Positions 1 to 8,562 of a DNA stretch of 64,000 bases are shown here, piece after piece. Both the position numbers and the translations under genes were made by a program. The notes beneath the pieces were generated by a model, which saw only the letters and a program-made list of their open reading frames with translations, ran no database searches and was not told where the DNA came from. Numbering within the stretch: the first letter of the stretch is position 1; every line of letters starts with the position of its first letter. The DNA comes from Clostridia bacterium (GTDB taxonomy: Bacteria > Bacillota > Clostridia > Oscillospirales > CAG-272). Where the stretch lies: assembly GCA_017501545.1 (NCBI GenBank), contig JAFVWS010000001.1, forward strand, positions 1 to 64,000, given 5' to 3'.

Positions 1-13
1 AAGGAGGTATAAA

Positions 14-1354
14 ATGGCTAAACCGGTAATAGCAATAGTTGGAAGACCAAATGTCGGTAAAAGCACTCTTTTTAACAAAATAATCGGAGAAAGACTATCT
101 ATAGTTGAAGATACACCAGGCGTAACACGTGACAGAATATATGCAGAGAGTGAATGGTGTGGAAGAAAATTCATTCTTATCGACACTGGTGGAATTGAGC
201 CTAAAACAGATAGTATGATTTTGCAAAAAATGAGAGAACAGGCACAGATCGCAATTGAAACTGCCGATGCTATCATATTTATGTGCGATATAAATACTGG
301 ACTTGTTGCAGATGACAGAGAAATTGCACTTATGCTTAAGAAAAGCGGAAAACCAGTGGTTGTTTGTGTAAACAAGGCTGATAAGGTTGGCGTGGTTGAT
401 CCAACCTATTATGAGTTTTATGAGCTTGGCTTTGATAGTGACCCAGTTGCCGTTTCCTCAATTCATGGTACTGGTAGTGGAGATTTGCTTGAGGCAGTTC
501 TTGGATACATTCCAGTTGTGGAAGAAGAGGAAGAAGAGGAAGATGTAATAAATGTTTGCGTAATAGGCAAGCCAAATGCAGGAAAATCCTCTTTAATCAA
601 TAAAATCCTGGGCAAAGACCGTTTAATTGTTTCTTCAATGGCAGGAACGACAAGAGATGCAATTGACACACGCTTTGATAATGAATACGGCAAGTATAAT
701 TTGATTGATACTGCTGGCATAAGACGACAAAGCAAGATAGATGATAAAATTGAAAAATACAGTGTTCTCAGAGCTCATATGGCGGTTGAAAGGGCAGATG
801 TATGCTTGCTTGTTATAGATGCCACTGAGGGCGTTACTGAGCAGGACGAAAAAATTGCTGGTATTGCGCACGAGGCTGGAAAGGCAGTTATTATCGTTGT
901 AAATAAGTGGGATTTACCTGATACAGAGGATAAAAACACCGTTGAATATTCAAAAAAGGTTTACAACGCCCTTTCGTACCTTACCTACGCCCCAATCATT
1001 TATGTATCAGCACTCACTGGTCAAAGAGTAGTAAAGCTTTTTGAACAAATTAACTATGTGTTTAATCAATCAAAGATGAGAGTTTCTACTGGTATGCTGA
1101 ATGATGTGTTAAACGATGCAATTACAAGAGTTCAACCACCATCAGATAAGGGTAGACGCCTAAAGGTTTACTATATGACACAAGCCAGCGTTGCTCCACC
1201 TACATTTGTTTTGTTCTGTAACAGTGCGCCTCTTTTCCATTTTTCGTATCAAAGATATATTGAAAACTGCTTAAGAGACACGTTTGGCTTTAAGGGCACT
1301 CCTATTAAGCTTGTTATAAGACAGCGTGGAGAAGGAGATGAAACCAAGCTATGA
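14..1354 (+). CDS. der: Ribosome biogenesis GTPase Der (EngA)
   Basis: Der is a double GTPase needed for assembly of the 50S ribosomal subunit. Two G domains in tandem are visible: P-loops GRPNVGKST at residues 10-18 and GKPNAGKS at 185-192, with DTGG and DTAG switch motifs and NKAD and NKWD specificity motifs. A KH-like domain fills the C-terminal third. The length of 446 residues is normal. A run of glutamates at about 170-176 forms the linker between the two G domains. The start follows AAGGAGG at bases 1-7. Any upstream gene or promoter lies outside the window. The stop overlaps the start of plsY by 4 bases (ATGA), so the two are translationally coupled. Identification is secure. Confidence 0.98.
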   Translation: MAKPVIAIVGRPNVGKSTLFNKIIGERLSIVEDTPGVTRDRIYAESEWCGRKFILIDTGGIEPKTDSMILQKMREQAQIAIETADAIIFMCDINTGLVADDREIALMLKKSGKPVVVCVNKADKVGVVDPTYYEFYELGFDSDPVAVSSIHGTGSGDLLEAVLGYIPVVEEEEEEEDVINVCVIGKPNAGKSSLINKILGKDRLIVSSMAGTTRDAIDTRFDNEYGKYNLIDTAGIRRQSKIDDKIEKYSVLRAHMAVERADVCLLVIDATEGVTEQDEKIAGIAHEAGKAVIIVVNKWDLPDTEDKNTVEYSKKVYNALSYLTYAPIIYVSALTGQRVVKLFEQINYVFNQSKMRVSTGMLNDVLNDAITRVQPPSDKGRRLKVYYMTQASVAPPTFVLFCNSAPLFHFSYQRYIENCLRDTFGFKGTPIKLVIRQRGEGDETKL

Positions 1355-2109
1355 TAGAAACCTTGAAAAGTGTATTTCATACCTTGCTAAGAACTTACGA
1401 GCAAGGTGTAATTAACCAAAATATCGAGGGCGATTACTTTGCTACTAACATTCCGCTTTTTGTTACGTTACTCTGTGCAATTGCAGTTGTTGCATATTTG
1501 ATAGGTAGCATTAATGTAAGCATAATTGTGTCAAAAAAGCTTGGCATAGATATACGTGAAAGTGGCAGTGGAAATGCTGGCGCTACTAATATGTCAAGGC
1601 AATTTGGCAAAAAGGTTGGAATTTTAATCCTGCTTACCGATATTATTAAATCCTTAATTGCTTGCATTATCGGTATTCTTTTGGTTGGATTTCAGTATGG
1701 TGGCTTTATAGCGGGACTATTTTGCATAATTGGACATGCTTTTCCAGTGTTTTTCAAGTTTAAGGGTGGAAAAGGCGTTGCATGCATGGCTGCAATGGTG
1801 CTTGTTACCTCACCAGTATGCTTCTTAGTTATGTTAATAATATATTTAGTTTTGCTATTTGGCTTTAAAATGGTATCATTTGCCTCGGTCATGTCAGTAA
1901 TGATATACCCACTTCTTTTGTCGAGCCTACAAGGAATAGGAATTAATTTTATAATCGCACTTACTTGTTCATTCCTTGTGCTTTTCTTGCACAGGAAGAA
2001 TATAATTCGTATATTCAACCACGAGGAACCAAGAATCGAATTATTTAAGAAAAAAGAGAAAAAAACTCGAGTTATAGAAAAGGAAACCGATGAAGACAGT
2101 GAAGAGTGA
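1351..2109 (+). CDS. plsY: Glycerol-3-phosphate acyltransferase PlsY
   Basis: PlsY is a polytopic membrane enzyme that transfers an acyl group from acyl phosphate to the sn-1 position of glycerol-3-phosphate, the first step of phospholipid synthesis. The family motifs are visible: GSIN near the first membrane helix, ESGSGNAGATN, and FKGGKGVA. At 252 residues it is longer than the usual ~200. About 40 residues precede the first helix, and a charged Lys/Glu tail ends the protein. Der-PlsY adjacency is common in Firmicutes. The start overlaps the der stop; an AAGGAG lies about 14 bases upstream, rather far. A later start would remove the N-terminal extension but I see no better ribosome site for one. 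Confidence 0.95.
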   Translation: MIETLKSVFHTLLRTYEQGVINQNIEGDYFATNIPLFVTLLCAIAVVAYLIGSINVSIIVSKKLGIDIRESGSGNAGATNMSRQFGKKVGILILLTDIIKSLIACIIGILLVGFQYGGFIAGLFCIIGHAFPVFFKFKGGKGVACMAAMVLVTSPVCFLVMLIIYLVLLFGFKMVSFASVMSVMIYPLLLSSLQGIGINFIIALTCSFLVLFLHRKNIIRIFNHEEPRIELFKKKEKKTRVIEKETDEDSEE

Positions 2110-3253
2110 GCTTCAAGGTGAGCTTTGTAGCTTAATTTTGCTTGCATTTTCGAAAAAATCCTTAAAAAAGGTCGTTTTGTCAAAGCCTGATGCAACTGAC
2201 GAAATTAAAAGTGTAATTTCACCTAAGGAAATATCAGCTAACAATGTTTTGCAAATTGAAACCTTTTCTAAGGATAATAAGGCGTATCACGTAAATATTC
2301 GCGATAATTTTGAAAATGAGTTGCTTGCTGTTTTATCAAAATATGCGCAAATTAACGTTGTTACAACTGTTGGGGATGCGCAGTTTATGCGTTCAAGGAG
2401 TGGTAAAGAGACCTTGTTAGGCGCTCAAAAGATAAAAAACAAGCTTAATTCTAATGAATATAGCACCACAAATGCCCAAGCAAACAACTCCAAAAAGAAC
2501 TATATTCTAACTGGAGAAGAGGACTTTTTAAAGAAGCTTGGCGTTAGTGATGCAAATGGAAGAGTACGCGATAAAATGCAGTCCAAATTTCGCCAAATCA
2601 ACAAATTTATCGAGCATATCGATGCTATAAAGGACAAGCTTCCAAGTGATAAAATCAACGTTTATGATTTGTGCTGTGGAAAGAGCTATCTCAGCTTTGC
2701 CGTATATCACTATTTTAAAAACGTTTTAAAAATGGAGATTAAAATGGTGTGCGTAGACTTAAAAGAGGACGTAATTGAGTATTGCTCTGAGCTTGCAAGT
2801 CGCATAGGCTTTGATAAAATGGAGTTTGTTTGTGGTGATATTATCAAGTATGATATGAAGGACAAGCCCAATTTAGTAATCTCCTTGCATGCTTGTGATG
2901 TGGCAACTGACATTGTGCTAAATAAGGCAAGTGAGAATGGTGCGGATGTTATTTTATCAACGCCTTGCTGTCATCACGAGCTCAATCATACACTTAATTG
3001 CGAAGCACTTGAGTTTGTAGCAAAGCACTCAATGCTAAGACAAAAAATGTGCGATGCGCTTACTGATGCTTTAAGGCTTATGAAGCTTGAAAGTGAGGGC
3101 TATAGCGTTTCAGCACTTGAGCTTATTGACCCAGAGGATACACCCAAAAATATTATGCTCAGGGCAATTAAAAAATCAAGCTTTGATCAAAGCAAAGCAC
3201 AAAAACTAAAATTAGAATACGAAAAAACAAAAAGCTTCCTCTTGGGAAAATAG
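2090..3253 (+). CDS. SAM-dependent methyltransferase, Methyltransf_32-like
   Basis: This 387-residue protein has a variable N-terminal half and a Rossmann methyltransferase domain from about residue 165. The SAM-binding motif reads YDLCCGKSYLSFAV, followed by an acidic strand end (MVCVDL), then VISLHACDVATD and STPCCHHELNH. This resembles the PF13679 class, which includes SAM-dependent methyltransferases of unknown substrate; an RNA or small-molecule target is possible and cannot be decided here. The start overlaps the end of plsY by 20 bases and has AAGGAAA just upstream. It sits directly before luxS and mtnN, which recycle the S-adenosylhomocysteine that such enzymes release. That link is suggestive only. 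Confidence 0.8.
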   Translation: MKTVKSELQGELCSLILLAFSKKSLKKVVLSKPDATDEIKSVISPKEISANNVLQIETFSKDNKAYHVNIRDNFENELLAVLSKYAQINVVTTVGDAQFMRSRSGKETLLGAQKIKNKLNSNEYSTTNAQANNSKKNYILTGEEDFLKKLGVSDANGRVRDKMQSKFRQINKFIEHIDAIKDKLPSDKINVYDLCCGKSYLSFAVYHYFKNVLKMEIKMVCVDLKEDVIEYCSELASRIGFDKMEFVCGDIIKYDMKDKPNLVISLHACDVATDIVLNKASENGADVILSTPCCHHELNHTLNCEALEFVAKHSMLRQKMCDALTDALRLMKLESEGYSVSALELIDPEDTPKNIMLRAIKKSSFDQSKAQKLKLEYEKTKSFLLGK

Positions 3254-3260
3254 GTGAATT

Positions 3261-3713
3261 ATGAGAAAAATTGCTAGCTTTTCGGTAAATCACGATAAAA
3301 TCAGTGAGGGAATTTATATTTCTCGCATTGATGGCGATATTACCACCTATGATATGAGATTTAGAAAACCTAATATGGGTGATTACATTGACAATATTAC
3401 AATGCATTCACTTGAGCATATGTTCGCAACATATGTAAGAAACTCTGAAATAGGACAAAATATTATTTATTTTGGTCCTATGGGATGCCAAACAGGCTTT
3501 TATTTGCTTGTACGAGATGCAAACAACGAAGAGGTTTTAAAGACAGTAAAAAATGTTCTTGAAAGCATTATTAAGCACGATGGAGAAATCTTTGGTAACA
3601 CAAGAGAAGAGTGTGGCAACTATAGAAACTTAAATCTCGAATGTGCACAGCTTGAAAGCAAGCGTTATCTAAGCGTATTAAATTCTAAAAAGGTGGATTT
3701 CAAATATGAATAA
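3261..3713 (+). CDS. luxS: S-ribosylhomocysteine lyase LuxS
   Basis: LuxS cleaves S-ribosylhomocysteine to homocysteine and the autoinducer-2 precursor DPD. It is a small cytoplasmic metalloenzyme. The metal-binding HSLEH motif is at residues 49-53, the catalytic cysteine is C76 in GPMGCQTGF, and the third metal ligand is C118 in EECGNYR. The length of 150 residues is typical. The AGGTG just upstream sets the start. Its stop overlaps the mtnN start by 8 bases, so the two steps of SAH recycling are made together. All key residues are present. Confidence 0.97.
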   Translation: MRKIASFSVNHDKISEGIYISRIDGDITTYDMRFRKPNMGDYIDNITMHSLEHMFATYVRNSEIGQNIIYFGPMGCQTGFYLLVRDANNEEVLKTVKNVLESIIKHDGEIFGNTREECGNYRNLNLECAQLESKRYLSVLNSKKVDFKYE

Positions 3714-4395
3714 TCTAATAGGGATTATTGGCGCAATGGATATTGAAATTGAGGGGATTTTGGCTTCTATGACTGATGTTTCAAGTCAAAAAATTAGCCA
3801 AGTAACCTTTTATAAAGGAAAAATTTCTGATAAAAGCGTTGTTGTTGCTAAATGTGGTATTGGCAAGGTGTTTGCAGCAATGTGCGCACAAGCAATGATA
3901 CTTAATTATAATCCAAGCGTAATAATAAACACTGGTGTAGCCGGTACTCTTATTAAACAGCTTGGTATTTTAGACGTTGCTGTTGCTAAAAGCGTTGTTC
4001 AGCATGATATGGATACTAGCGCAATAGGCGACCCAGTTGGCTTAATTTCAGGGATAAATGTTGTGGACATATTTACAGATGATTGTGTAGTGAACGCTTT
4101 AAAAGCAGCCTGCGACAAGCTTAATTATAGGCATCAAGAGGGAACAATCGCTTCAGGTGATAAATTCATATCTGATAATTTAGACAAGGAAAGAATTAAA
4201 AATACTTTTGGCGCCATCGCATGCGAAATGGAGGGTGCTGCAATCGGTCAAGTTTGCTATGTAAATGGCATTAAATTTGGTGTTTTGCGTGCAATTTCCG
4301 ACGGAGAAGGTGCAGAAATGGATTATTCAACCTTTGCACCACTTGCTGCTAAGCATTCAATTGAAATAATTAAAAAATTTATTGAAATATATTAA
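3706..4395 (+). CDS. mtnN: 5'-methylthioadenosine/S-adenosylhomocysteine nucleosidase
   Basis: MtnN (Pfs) removes adenine from methylthioadenosine and S-adenosylhomocysteine, supplying the substrate for LuxS. It has the fold of purine nucleoside phosphorylases. Visible motifs are GAMDIEIE with the catalytic glutamate near residue 12, KCGIGKV, NTGVAG, the ACEMEGAAIGQV segment that contacts ribose, and RAISD holding the catalytic aspartate. At 229 residues it is full length. It overlaps luxS upstream. The pair gives a complete route from SAH to homocysteine. Confidence 0.97.
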   Translation: MNNLIGIIGAMDIEIEGILASMTDVSSQKISQVTFYKGKISDKSVVVAKCGIGKVFAAMCAQAMILNYNPSVIINTGVAGTLIKQLGILDVAVAKSVVQHDMDTSAIGDPVGLISGINVVDIFTDDCVVNALKAACDKLNYRHQEGTIASGDKFISDNLDKERIKNTFGAIACEMEGAAIGQVCYVNGIKFGVLRAISDGEGAEMDYSTFAPLAAKHSIEIIKKFIEIY

Positions 4396-4405
4396 GAGGT
4401 AAATT

Positions 4406-5218
4406 ATGAAACTTGCATTACAACTATATTCAATCAGAGACGAAATGGGAAAGGACTTTTTCGGGACACTTGAAAAGGTGAAGAAGATGGGCTATGATGG
4501 TTGCGAATTTGCTGGACTCTTTGGAAATGAACCATCAAAGATAAAAGAGGAGTGTCAAAAGCTTGGATTAACTCCAATTTCTGCACACGTTGCTTATCAA
4601 GATATTATTCCTGATATCAAAAAAGCGGTTGCTACATATAAAGAAATAGGTTGTGAGTACATGGTTATTCCATATTTACCAGAGGATCTTCGTTATGGCA
4701 CTGAAAAATATCCACAGCTTTTGATTGATATGAAGGAAATTGGCAAAGAGTGTAAGGAGAATGGCATTACACTTCTATATCATAACCATGATTTTGAGTT
4801 TGAAAAGGCTGAAAACGGCGAATATGTTCTTGATGAGCTATATAGAGAAATTCCATCCGACATTTTACAAACCGAGATTGATACTTGTTGGGTAAACGTT
4901 GGTGGCGAAAATCCAAGCGATTATGTTCGTAAATATACAGGACGTGCGCCGGTTGTTCATCTTAAGGACTTTTATGGCTCAAAAAATGAAAATATGTACG
5001 AGCTTATAGGTATTGAAAGCGAGAAAAAAGAGGTTAAATCCACATTTGAATTTAGACCTCTTGGCTATGGAAAGCAAAATATCCAATCCATAGTTGACGC
5101 CGCAAAGGATGCGGGCGCTTCTTGGATTGTTGCTGAAATGGATAGTCCATCTATGGGACTTACACCAATGGAGTGTATGCAAAAATCTATTGATTACATG
5201 AAATCTATTAAATATTAA
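4406..5218 (+). CDS. Sugar phosphate isomerase/epimerase family protein
   Basis: This 270-residue protein fits the AP_endonuc_2 / xylose-isomerase-like TIM barrel family. The N-terminal LALQLYSIRDEM strand, the repeated KKMGYDGCEFAG pattern, LLYHNHDFEF and the C-terminal ASWIVAEMDSP are typical. Glu and His residues at strand ends (E150s DTCWV, HLKDF, AEMD) would bind a divalent metal. Members include inosose dehydratases, hexulose epimerases and uncharacterised sugar isomerases; the substrate cannot be read. It closes the der-luxS run, with an AGAGG site 10 bases after mtnN, and is followed at once by a terminator. Confidence 0.85.
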   Translation: MKLALQLYSIRDEMGKDFFGTLEKVKKMGYDGCEFAGLFGNEPSKIKEECQKLGLTPISAHVAYQDIIPDIKKAVATYKEIGCEYMVIPYLPEDLRYGTEKYPQLLIDMKEIGKECKENGITLLYHNHDFEFEKAENGEYVLDELYREIPSDILQTEIDTCWVNVGGENPSDYVRKYTGRAPVVHLKDFYGSKNENMYELIGIESEKKEVKSTFEFRPLGYGKQNIQSIVDAAKDAGASWIVAEMDSPSMGLTPMECMQKSIDYMKSIKY

Positions 5219-5220
5219 GA

Positions 5221-5249
5221 AAAAAGCACGGTTTAGACCGTGCTTTTTT
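5221..5249. terminator. Bidirectional intrinsic terminator
   Basis: A 12-bp perfect stem, AAAAAGCACGGT / ACCGTGCTTTTT, with loop TTAG. It has a T-tract on both strands, so it can end the plus-strand luxS run and the convergent SDR gene. Confidence 0.9.
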
Positions 5250-5985
5250 ACTTGTAGAATCTTAGAATAATCGAAGTGGGTACAATTTTTGATGCTAAAT
5301 GTACCATTTTCATAGAAAAGGTTGGAACAAAAAGAGCTTTATTTCTTTTGGCAGCCTTTAGTGCGCCAATTGCCACCTTTTGAGGGCTGATTGCATATTT
5401 TTTCTTATACTCCTTGACATTTTCAAGTCCAGAGAAAAAGGGTGTGTCAACAGGTCCAGGGCAGACAGCGGTTACAGATATTTTCTTAGGCTTAAGCTCT
5501 TGCCTTAAAGCGCGCGAAAAGCTTATAACATAAGACTTTGTAGCTGCATAAACTGAAAATCCTGGTTGTGGCATAAACCCAGCACTTGAAGCGATTTCTA
5601 TGATTTTTCCACATTCATTTATGTATGGAAGGACAATAGAAGTAAGCTTTGTTAGCGCAGTAACGTTTATATCGGTCATTTTAGAAATTTGATTACAGTT
5701 AAGCTCTTCAAAATTGCCATTGTAGCCTACGCCAGCAGAGCAAACAAGATATTTTACATTTGGATTTGATGATTTTAAAGCATCATCAATTACATCAAAC
5801 GACTCTTTGCTTGACAAATCAAGTGCAAAAATGCGCGTTTTTGTATTAAAGGCCTCGCTTGCACGAATAAGCTTGTCTTTACTTGAAGAAATCAACCAAA
5901 TTTCGTCAAGCCCAAGACTGTCTATTTCTTTTGCAATTTCAAATCCAATGCCAGATGAGGCACCGCTAATTATTGAAATATCCAT
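5248..5985 (-). CDS. Short-chain dehydrogenase/reductase (SDR)
   Basis: A classical SDR oxidoreductase of 245 residues that should use NAD(H) or NADP(H). The cofactor motif SGASSGIG starts at residue 7. The N-containing strand CSAGVGYNG, the catalytic serine in IASSAGF, and the YAATK catalytic Tyr/Lys motif are all present, followed by CPGPVDTPF. The substrate is unknown; the closest general type is the acyl/ketone-reducing DltE/YqjQ-like group. It is a single-gene unit with its own promoter upstream and a shared terminator downstream. Confidence 0.9.
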   Translation of the reverse strand: MDISIISGASSGIGFEIAKEIDSLGLDEIWLISSSKDKLIRASEAFNTKTRIFALDLSSKESFDVIDDALKSSNPNVKYLVCSAGVGYNGNFEELNCNQISKMTDINVTALTKLTSIVLPYINECGKIIEIASSAGFMPQPGFSVYAATKSYVISFSRALRQELKPKKISVTAVCPGPVDTPFFSGLENVKEYKKKYAISPQKVAIGALKAAKRNKALFVPTFSMKMVHLASKIVPTSIILRFYK

Positions 5986-6014
5986 AAATATCTCCCAAAA
6001 AACATTCTAAATAG

Positions 6015-6043
6015 ATTTTAACATTAAAAAATAATATAGTCAA
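6015..6043 (-). promoter_or_regulatory. Sigma-A-type promoter for the SDR gene
   Basis: On the minus strand TTGACT (6043-6038), a 17-base spacer and TAAAAT (6020-6015) precede the SDR start by about 30 bases. Confidence 0.65.
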
Positions 6044-6054
6044 GGAAATTTTTG

Positions 6055-6083
6055 TTGAAATAGAATTGTATCTATGATACAAT
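6055..6083 (+). promoter_or_regulatory. Sigma-A-type promoter for the glycosidase-like gene
   Basis: TTGAAA (6055-6060), 17 bases, TACAAT (6078-6083). It is divergent from the SDR promoter; the two -35 boxes are only 11 bases apart. Confidence 0.75.
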
Positions 6084-6112
6084 AAAACTAACAAACAAAA
6101 AGGAGACGTTAT

Positions 6113-8038
6113 ATGAATTGCGTGCATCTAGACTTTCATACGAGTCCATTAATTGAAAATATCGGTGAAAAGTTTAATAAAGAAGAATTTGTAAAAACCT
6201 TAAAGGAAGCAAACGTTGATTTAATTACAGTGTTTGCTAAATGCCATCACGGCTATACTTATTATCCTACAAAGGTTTCAACAATGCATCCAAACCTTAA
6301 ATTTAATTTATTAAAGGAGCAGGTTGACGCTTGCCATAGTGCTGGAATCAAGGCGCCTATATATATTACAATGGGTTGGTCACAAAAGGATGCAATTGAC
6401 CATCCTGAATGGCAACACATTGACTTTTGGACTAAAAAACCTGTTAGATTTGGCACTGTACCAACTCCTGATATGGACCCTGAAACTCCACTTTATGACT
6501 GTAGTTGGGCTACTCTTTGTCCTGTTGGTGGCTATAGTGAACATTTAAAGGCAATTACAGAGGAGGTATGTCAGAATTTTGACATTTCTGATGGTGTTTT
6601 TTACGATATATGCTTTATGAAGGATGCTTGTGTTTGCGATGCATGTAAGGCAGGAATGAAAGAGCGAGGATTGGATCCAGACAATTATGAGGATGCTCGC
6701 AAATACTATAGAGAAAAGCGTATAGAGTTTTTTACTGAGTTAAACGAAATAGTTCACAAATATAATAAGGATGCGCATATATTCTATAATGGTGGGGCAG
6801 ATATGAACAGACCTGAATATGGTGTGGTTCAGTCTCACTTTGAGCTTGAGGATTTGCCAACTGCGTGGGGTGGCTATGATTTTATGCCGATTCGCGCAAA
6901 GTATTTTGAAAAATTTGGCAAGTTTTATATGGGCATGACAGGAAAGTTTCATCACGCATGGGGCGAATTCGGTGGATTTAAGAATAAGGAAGCATTAAGA
7001 TACGAATGTGCTGATATGCTTAGTATAGGTGCATCGATTTCAGTAGGAGACCACCTACATCCAAGTGGGGAAATTGATAAAAGCACGTATGCAATCATAG
7101 GTCATGCATTTAAGTATGTAAGAGATATTGAAAAATATTGCTTTGACACTCATGCATACACTGATATTGCACTTTGGATGAGCCATACCGAGGCTGACCT
7201 CGGTGCATCGAAGCTCCTTCAAATTATGCATCTTGAGTTTGACGTTATAGAAAATGCAAATGAGCTTTCTAAGTATAACCTTGTAATTTTACCTGATAAG
7301 GTAAAGCTCAGCGATGAGGATAAATCATCACTTGTTGAGTTCGCTAAAAATGGTGGTAAAGTTGTATGTAGCTATGAAAGTGGATTTGACGGCTTAGGAA
7401 TTGAAAAGCTTGAGCCTTCAAAATATGACATTGACTATATTGAAACCGAAATTGATGAGATAGTTACACCATTTTTGTCATATGCAAGTGCATATAAAAC
7501 AAAGTGTGAGGGCGAGGTTTTAGCAAAAATTAGAGAGCCATTCTTTAGTCGTACAGCAGGCCATTATTGTGGACATAAAAACACACCATTTAAGGACGAA
7601 AATGCCGACTATCCAGCGCTTGTTAAGAATGGCAACGTGCTTTATTTCGCACATCCTATTTTTGAATCATATAATAAAACTGGAAACTATATTTTGCAAA
7701 AATACATTATGCGTGCAATAGAAAGTCATTACGATAGAATGCTTGTTGTCAATAATTTCTATTCCTGTGGTAGAATAAGGGTTAGAAAGAGTGATAAAGA
7801 TAATTTCTATGCTGTTCACTTGCTATATGCGCCTCCAGTTAATCGTGGAAATGTGTGCTTGCTTGAGGATTTCCCAAGGGTTGATGGTATTGAAATCGAG
7901 CTCAAGGTGAGTGAAAATGTTAAAAACGTATTTGTGGCAGACACAAATGAAAACATTGAATTTACTCAAATTGGCGATATTCTTTATCTAAAAGTGAATA
8001 ATTTAGTGCTTCACAAACTATTAATAATTAATTATTAA
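6113..8038 (+). CDS. Putative glycoside hydrolase (GHL6 / beta-galactosidase-like)
   Basis: A 641-residue protein without signal peptide or membrane helix, so probably cytoplasmic. The first ~330 residues form a barrel-like domain that opens MNCVHLDFHTSPLI and includes FAKCHHGYTYYPTKVS, GIKAPIYITMGWS and DGVFYDICFM. These resemble the 'hypothetical glycosyl hydrolase 6' class (PF14871). Residues ~350-480 look like a beta-galactosidase trimerisation (glutaminase-like) domain, with VILPDKVKLSDE and FAKNGGKVVCSYE. The CDACK segment (CVCDACKAGM) is seen in related enzymes. A strong promoter and AGGAG site precede it. There is no sugar transporter or regulator beside it, so the substrate is unknown; alpha-fucosidase or beta-galactosidase activity are both possible. 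Confidence 0.75.
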   Translation: MNCVHLDFHTSPLIENIGEKFNKEEFVKTLKEANVDLITVFAKCHHGYTYYPTKVSTMHPNLKFNLLKEQVDACHSAGIKAPIYITMGWSQKDAIDHPEWQHIDFWTKKPVRFGTVPTPDMDPETPLYDCSWATLCPVGGYSEHLKAITEEVCQNFDISDGVFYDICFMKDACVCDACKAGMKERGLDPDNYEDARKYYREKRIEFFTELNEIVHKYNKDAHIFYNGGADMNRPEYGVVQSHFELEDLPTAWGGYDFMPIRAKYFEKFGKFYMGMTGKFHHAWGEFGGFKNKEALRYECADMLSIGASISVGDHLHPSGEIDKSTYAIIGHAFKYVRDIEKYCFDTHAYTDIALWMSHTEADLGASKLLQIMHLEFDVIENANELSKYNLVILPDKVKLSDEDKSSLVEFAKNGGKVVCSYESGFDGLGIEKLEPSKYDIDYIETEIDEIVTPFLSYASAYKTKCEGEVLAKIREPFFSRTAGHYCGHKNTPFKDENADYPALVKNGNVLYFAHPIFESYNKTGNYILQKYIMRAIESHYDRMLVVNNFYSCGRIRVRKSDKDNFYAVHLLYAPPVNRGNVCLLEDFPRVDGIEIELKVSENVKNVFVADTNENIEFTQIGDILYLKVNNLVLHKLLIINY

Positions 8039-8064
8039 TTTTTTGTAAAAAACAACAAATAGTA

Positions 8065-8093
8065 TTGACATTTATTTAAAAAAGTATTAAAAT
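8065..8093 (+). promoter_or_regulatory. Promoter for small lipoprotein gene
   Basis: TTGACA (8065-8070), 17 bases, TTAAAA (8088-8093). The -35 box is perfect and the -10 box weak. Confidence 0.6.
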
Positions 8094-8126
8094 TTAATTA
8101 ACAAATTTATAAAGGAGAGAAACACA

Positions 8127-8483
8127 ATGAAAAAGACAGTTAGAATTGCAGCTCTTATGCTCGTTCTTGTTATGACTGTATTTGTACTTGCTTCATGTGG
8201 CAACAAGCCAAAGGGCGAATACACAGCTAAGATTGAAGCATTTGGCCAATCAGTTGAAACAACATACGATTTTGGCGGCAAGGATTTCACATGCACAACT
8301 AAGACAACAGTTCTTGGTACAGTTAACACAGAAGTAACTGAAGGTACATATGAAATTATCGAAGCTGAAGACGGTTCACTCGAAATCGCTCTTACTGTTG
8401 ATGACAAAACAAGCACTTTCACATATGAAAAGGCTGATGAGTACATCAAGATCGGTGGCGTACAGTACAACAAGGTTAAATAA
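8127..8483 (+). CDS. Small secreted lipoprotein, function unknown
   Basis: A 118-residue protein with a lipoprotein signal peptide: MKKTVR, a hydrophobic stretch, and a lipobox ending LASC at residues 21-24. The mature part is about 95 residues, rich in Thr, Glu and Lys, and predicted from its alternation to be a small beta structure (for example GEYTAKIEAFG and TTYDFGGKDFTCTT). It contains one further cysteine. Codon use is strongly biased towards GCT, CTT and ACA, unlike the genes around it, which fits high expression. An AAAGGAGAG site precedes the start and a terminator follows. I do not recognise the family. Confidence 0.8.
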   Translation: MKKTVRIAALMLVLVMTVFVLASCGNKPKGEYTAKIEAFGQSVETTYDFGGKDFTCTTKTTVLGTVNTEVTEGTYEIIEAEDGSLEIALTVDDKTSTFTYEKADEYIKIGGVQYNKVK

Positions 8484-8499
8484 TTTAACTAATAAAAAG

Positions 8500-8524
8500 T
8501 CCAACCCTCGTGGTTGGATTTTTT
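8500..8524 (+). terminator. Terminator of the small lipoprotein gene
   Basis: Stem TCCAACC / GGTTGGA with a 5-base loop, followed by six T. Confidence 0.85.
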
Positions 8525-8528
8525 ACTT

Positions 8529-8558
8529 AAAAAGCCCGTTGCGTTTGCAACGGGCTTT
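8529..8558 (-). terminator. Terminator of the DUF4956 / VTC pair
   Basis: A 12-bp perfect stem, AAAGCCCGTTGC / GCAACGGGCTTT, loop GTTT. On the minus strand it is followed by T residues. Confidence 0.85.
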
Positions 8559-8562
8559 GGTT

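Noticed and set aside
1692..2195. Minus-strand open frame of 167 codons over plsY
   Set aside because: Antisense to plsY and its tail. The serine-rich sequence shows no domain and there is no promoter or ribosome site.
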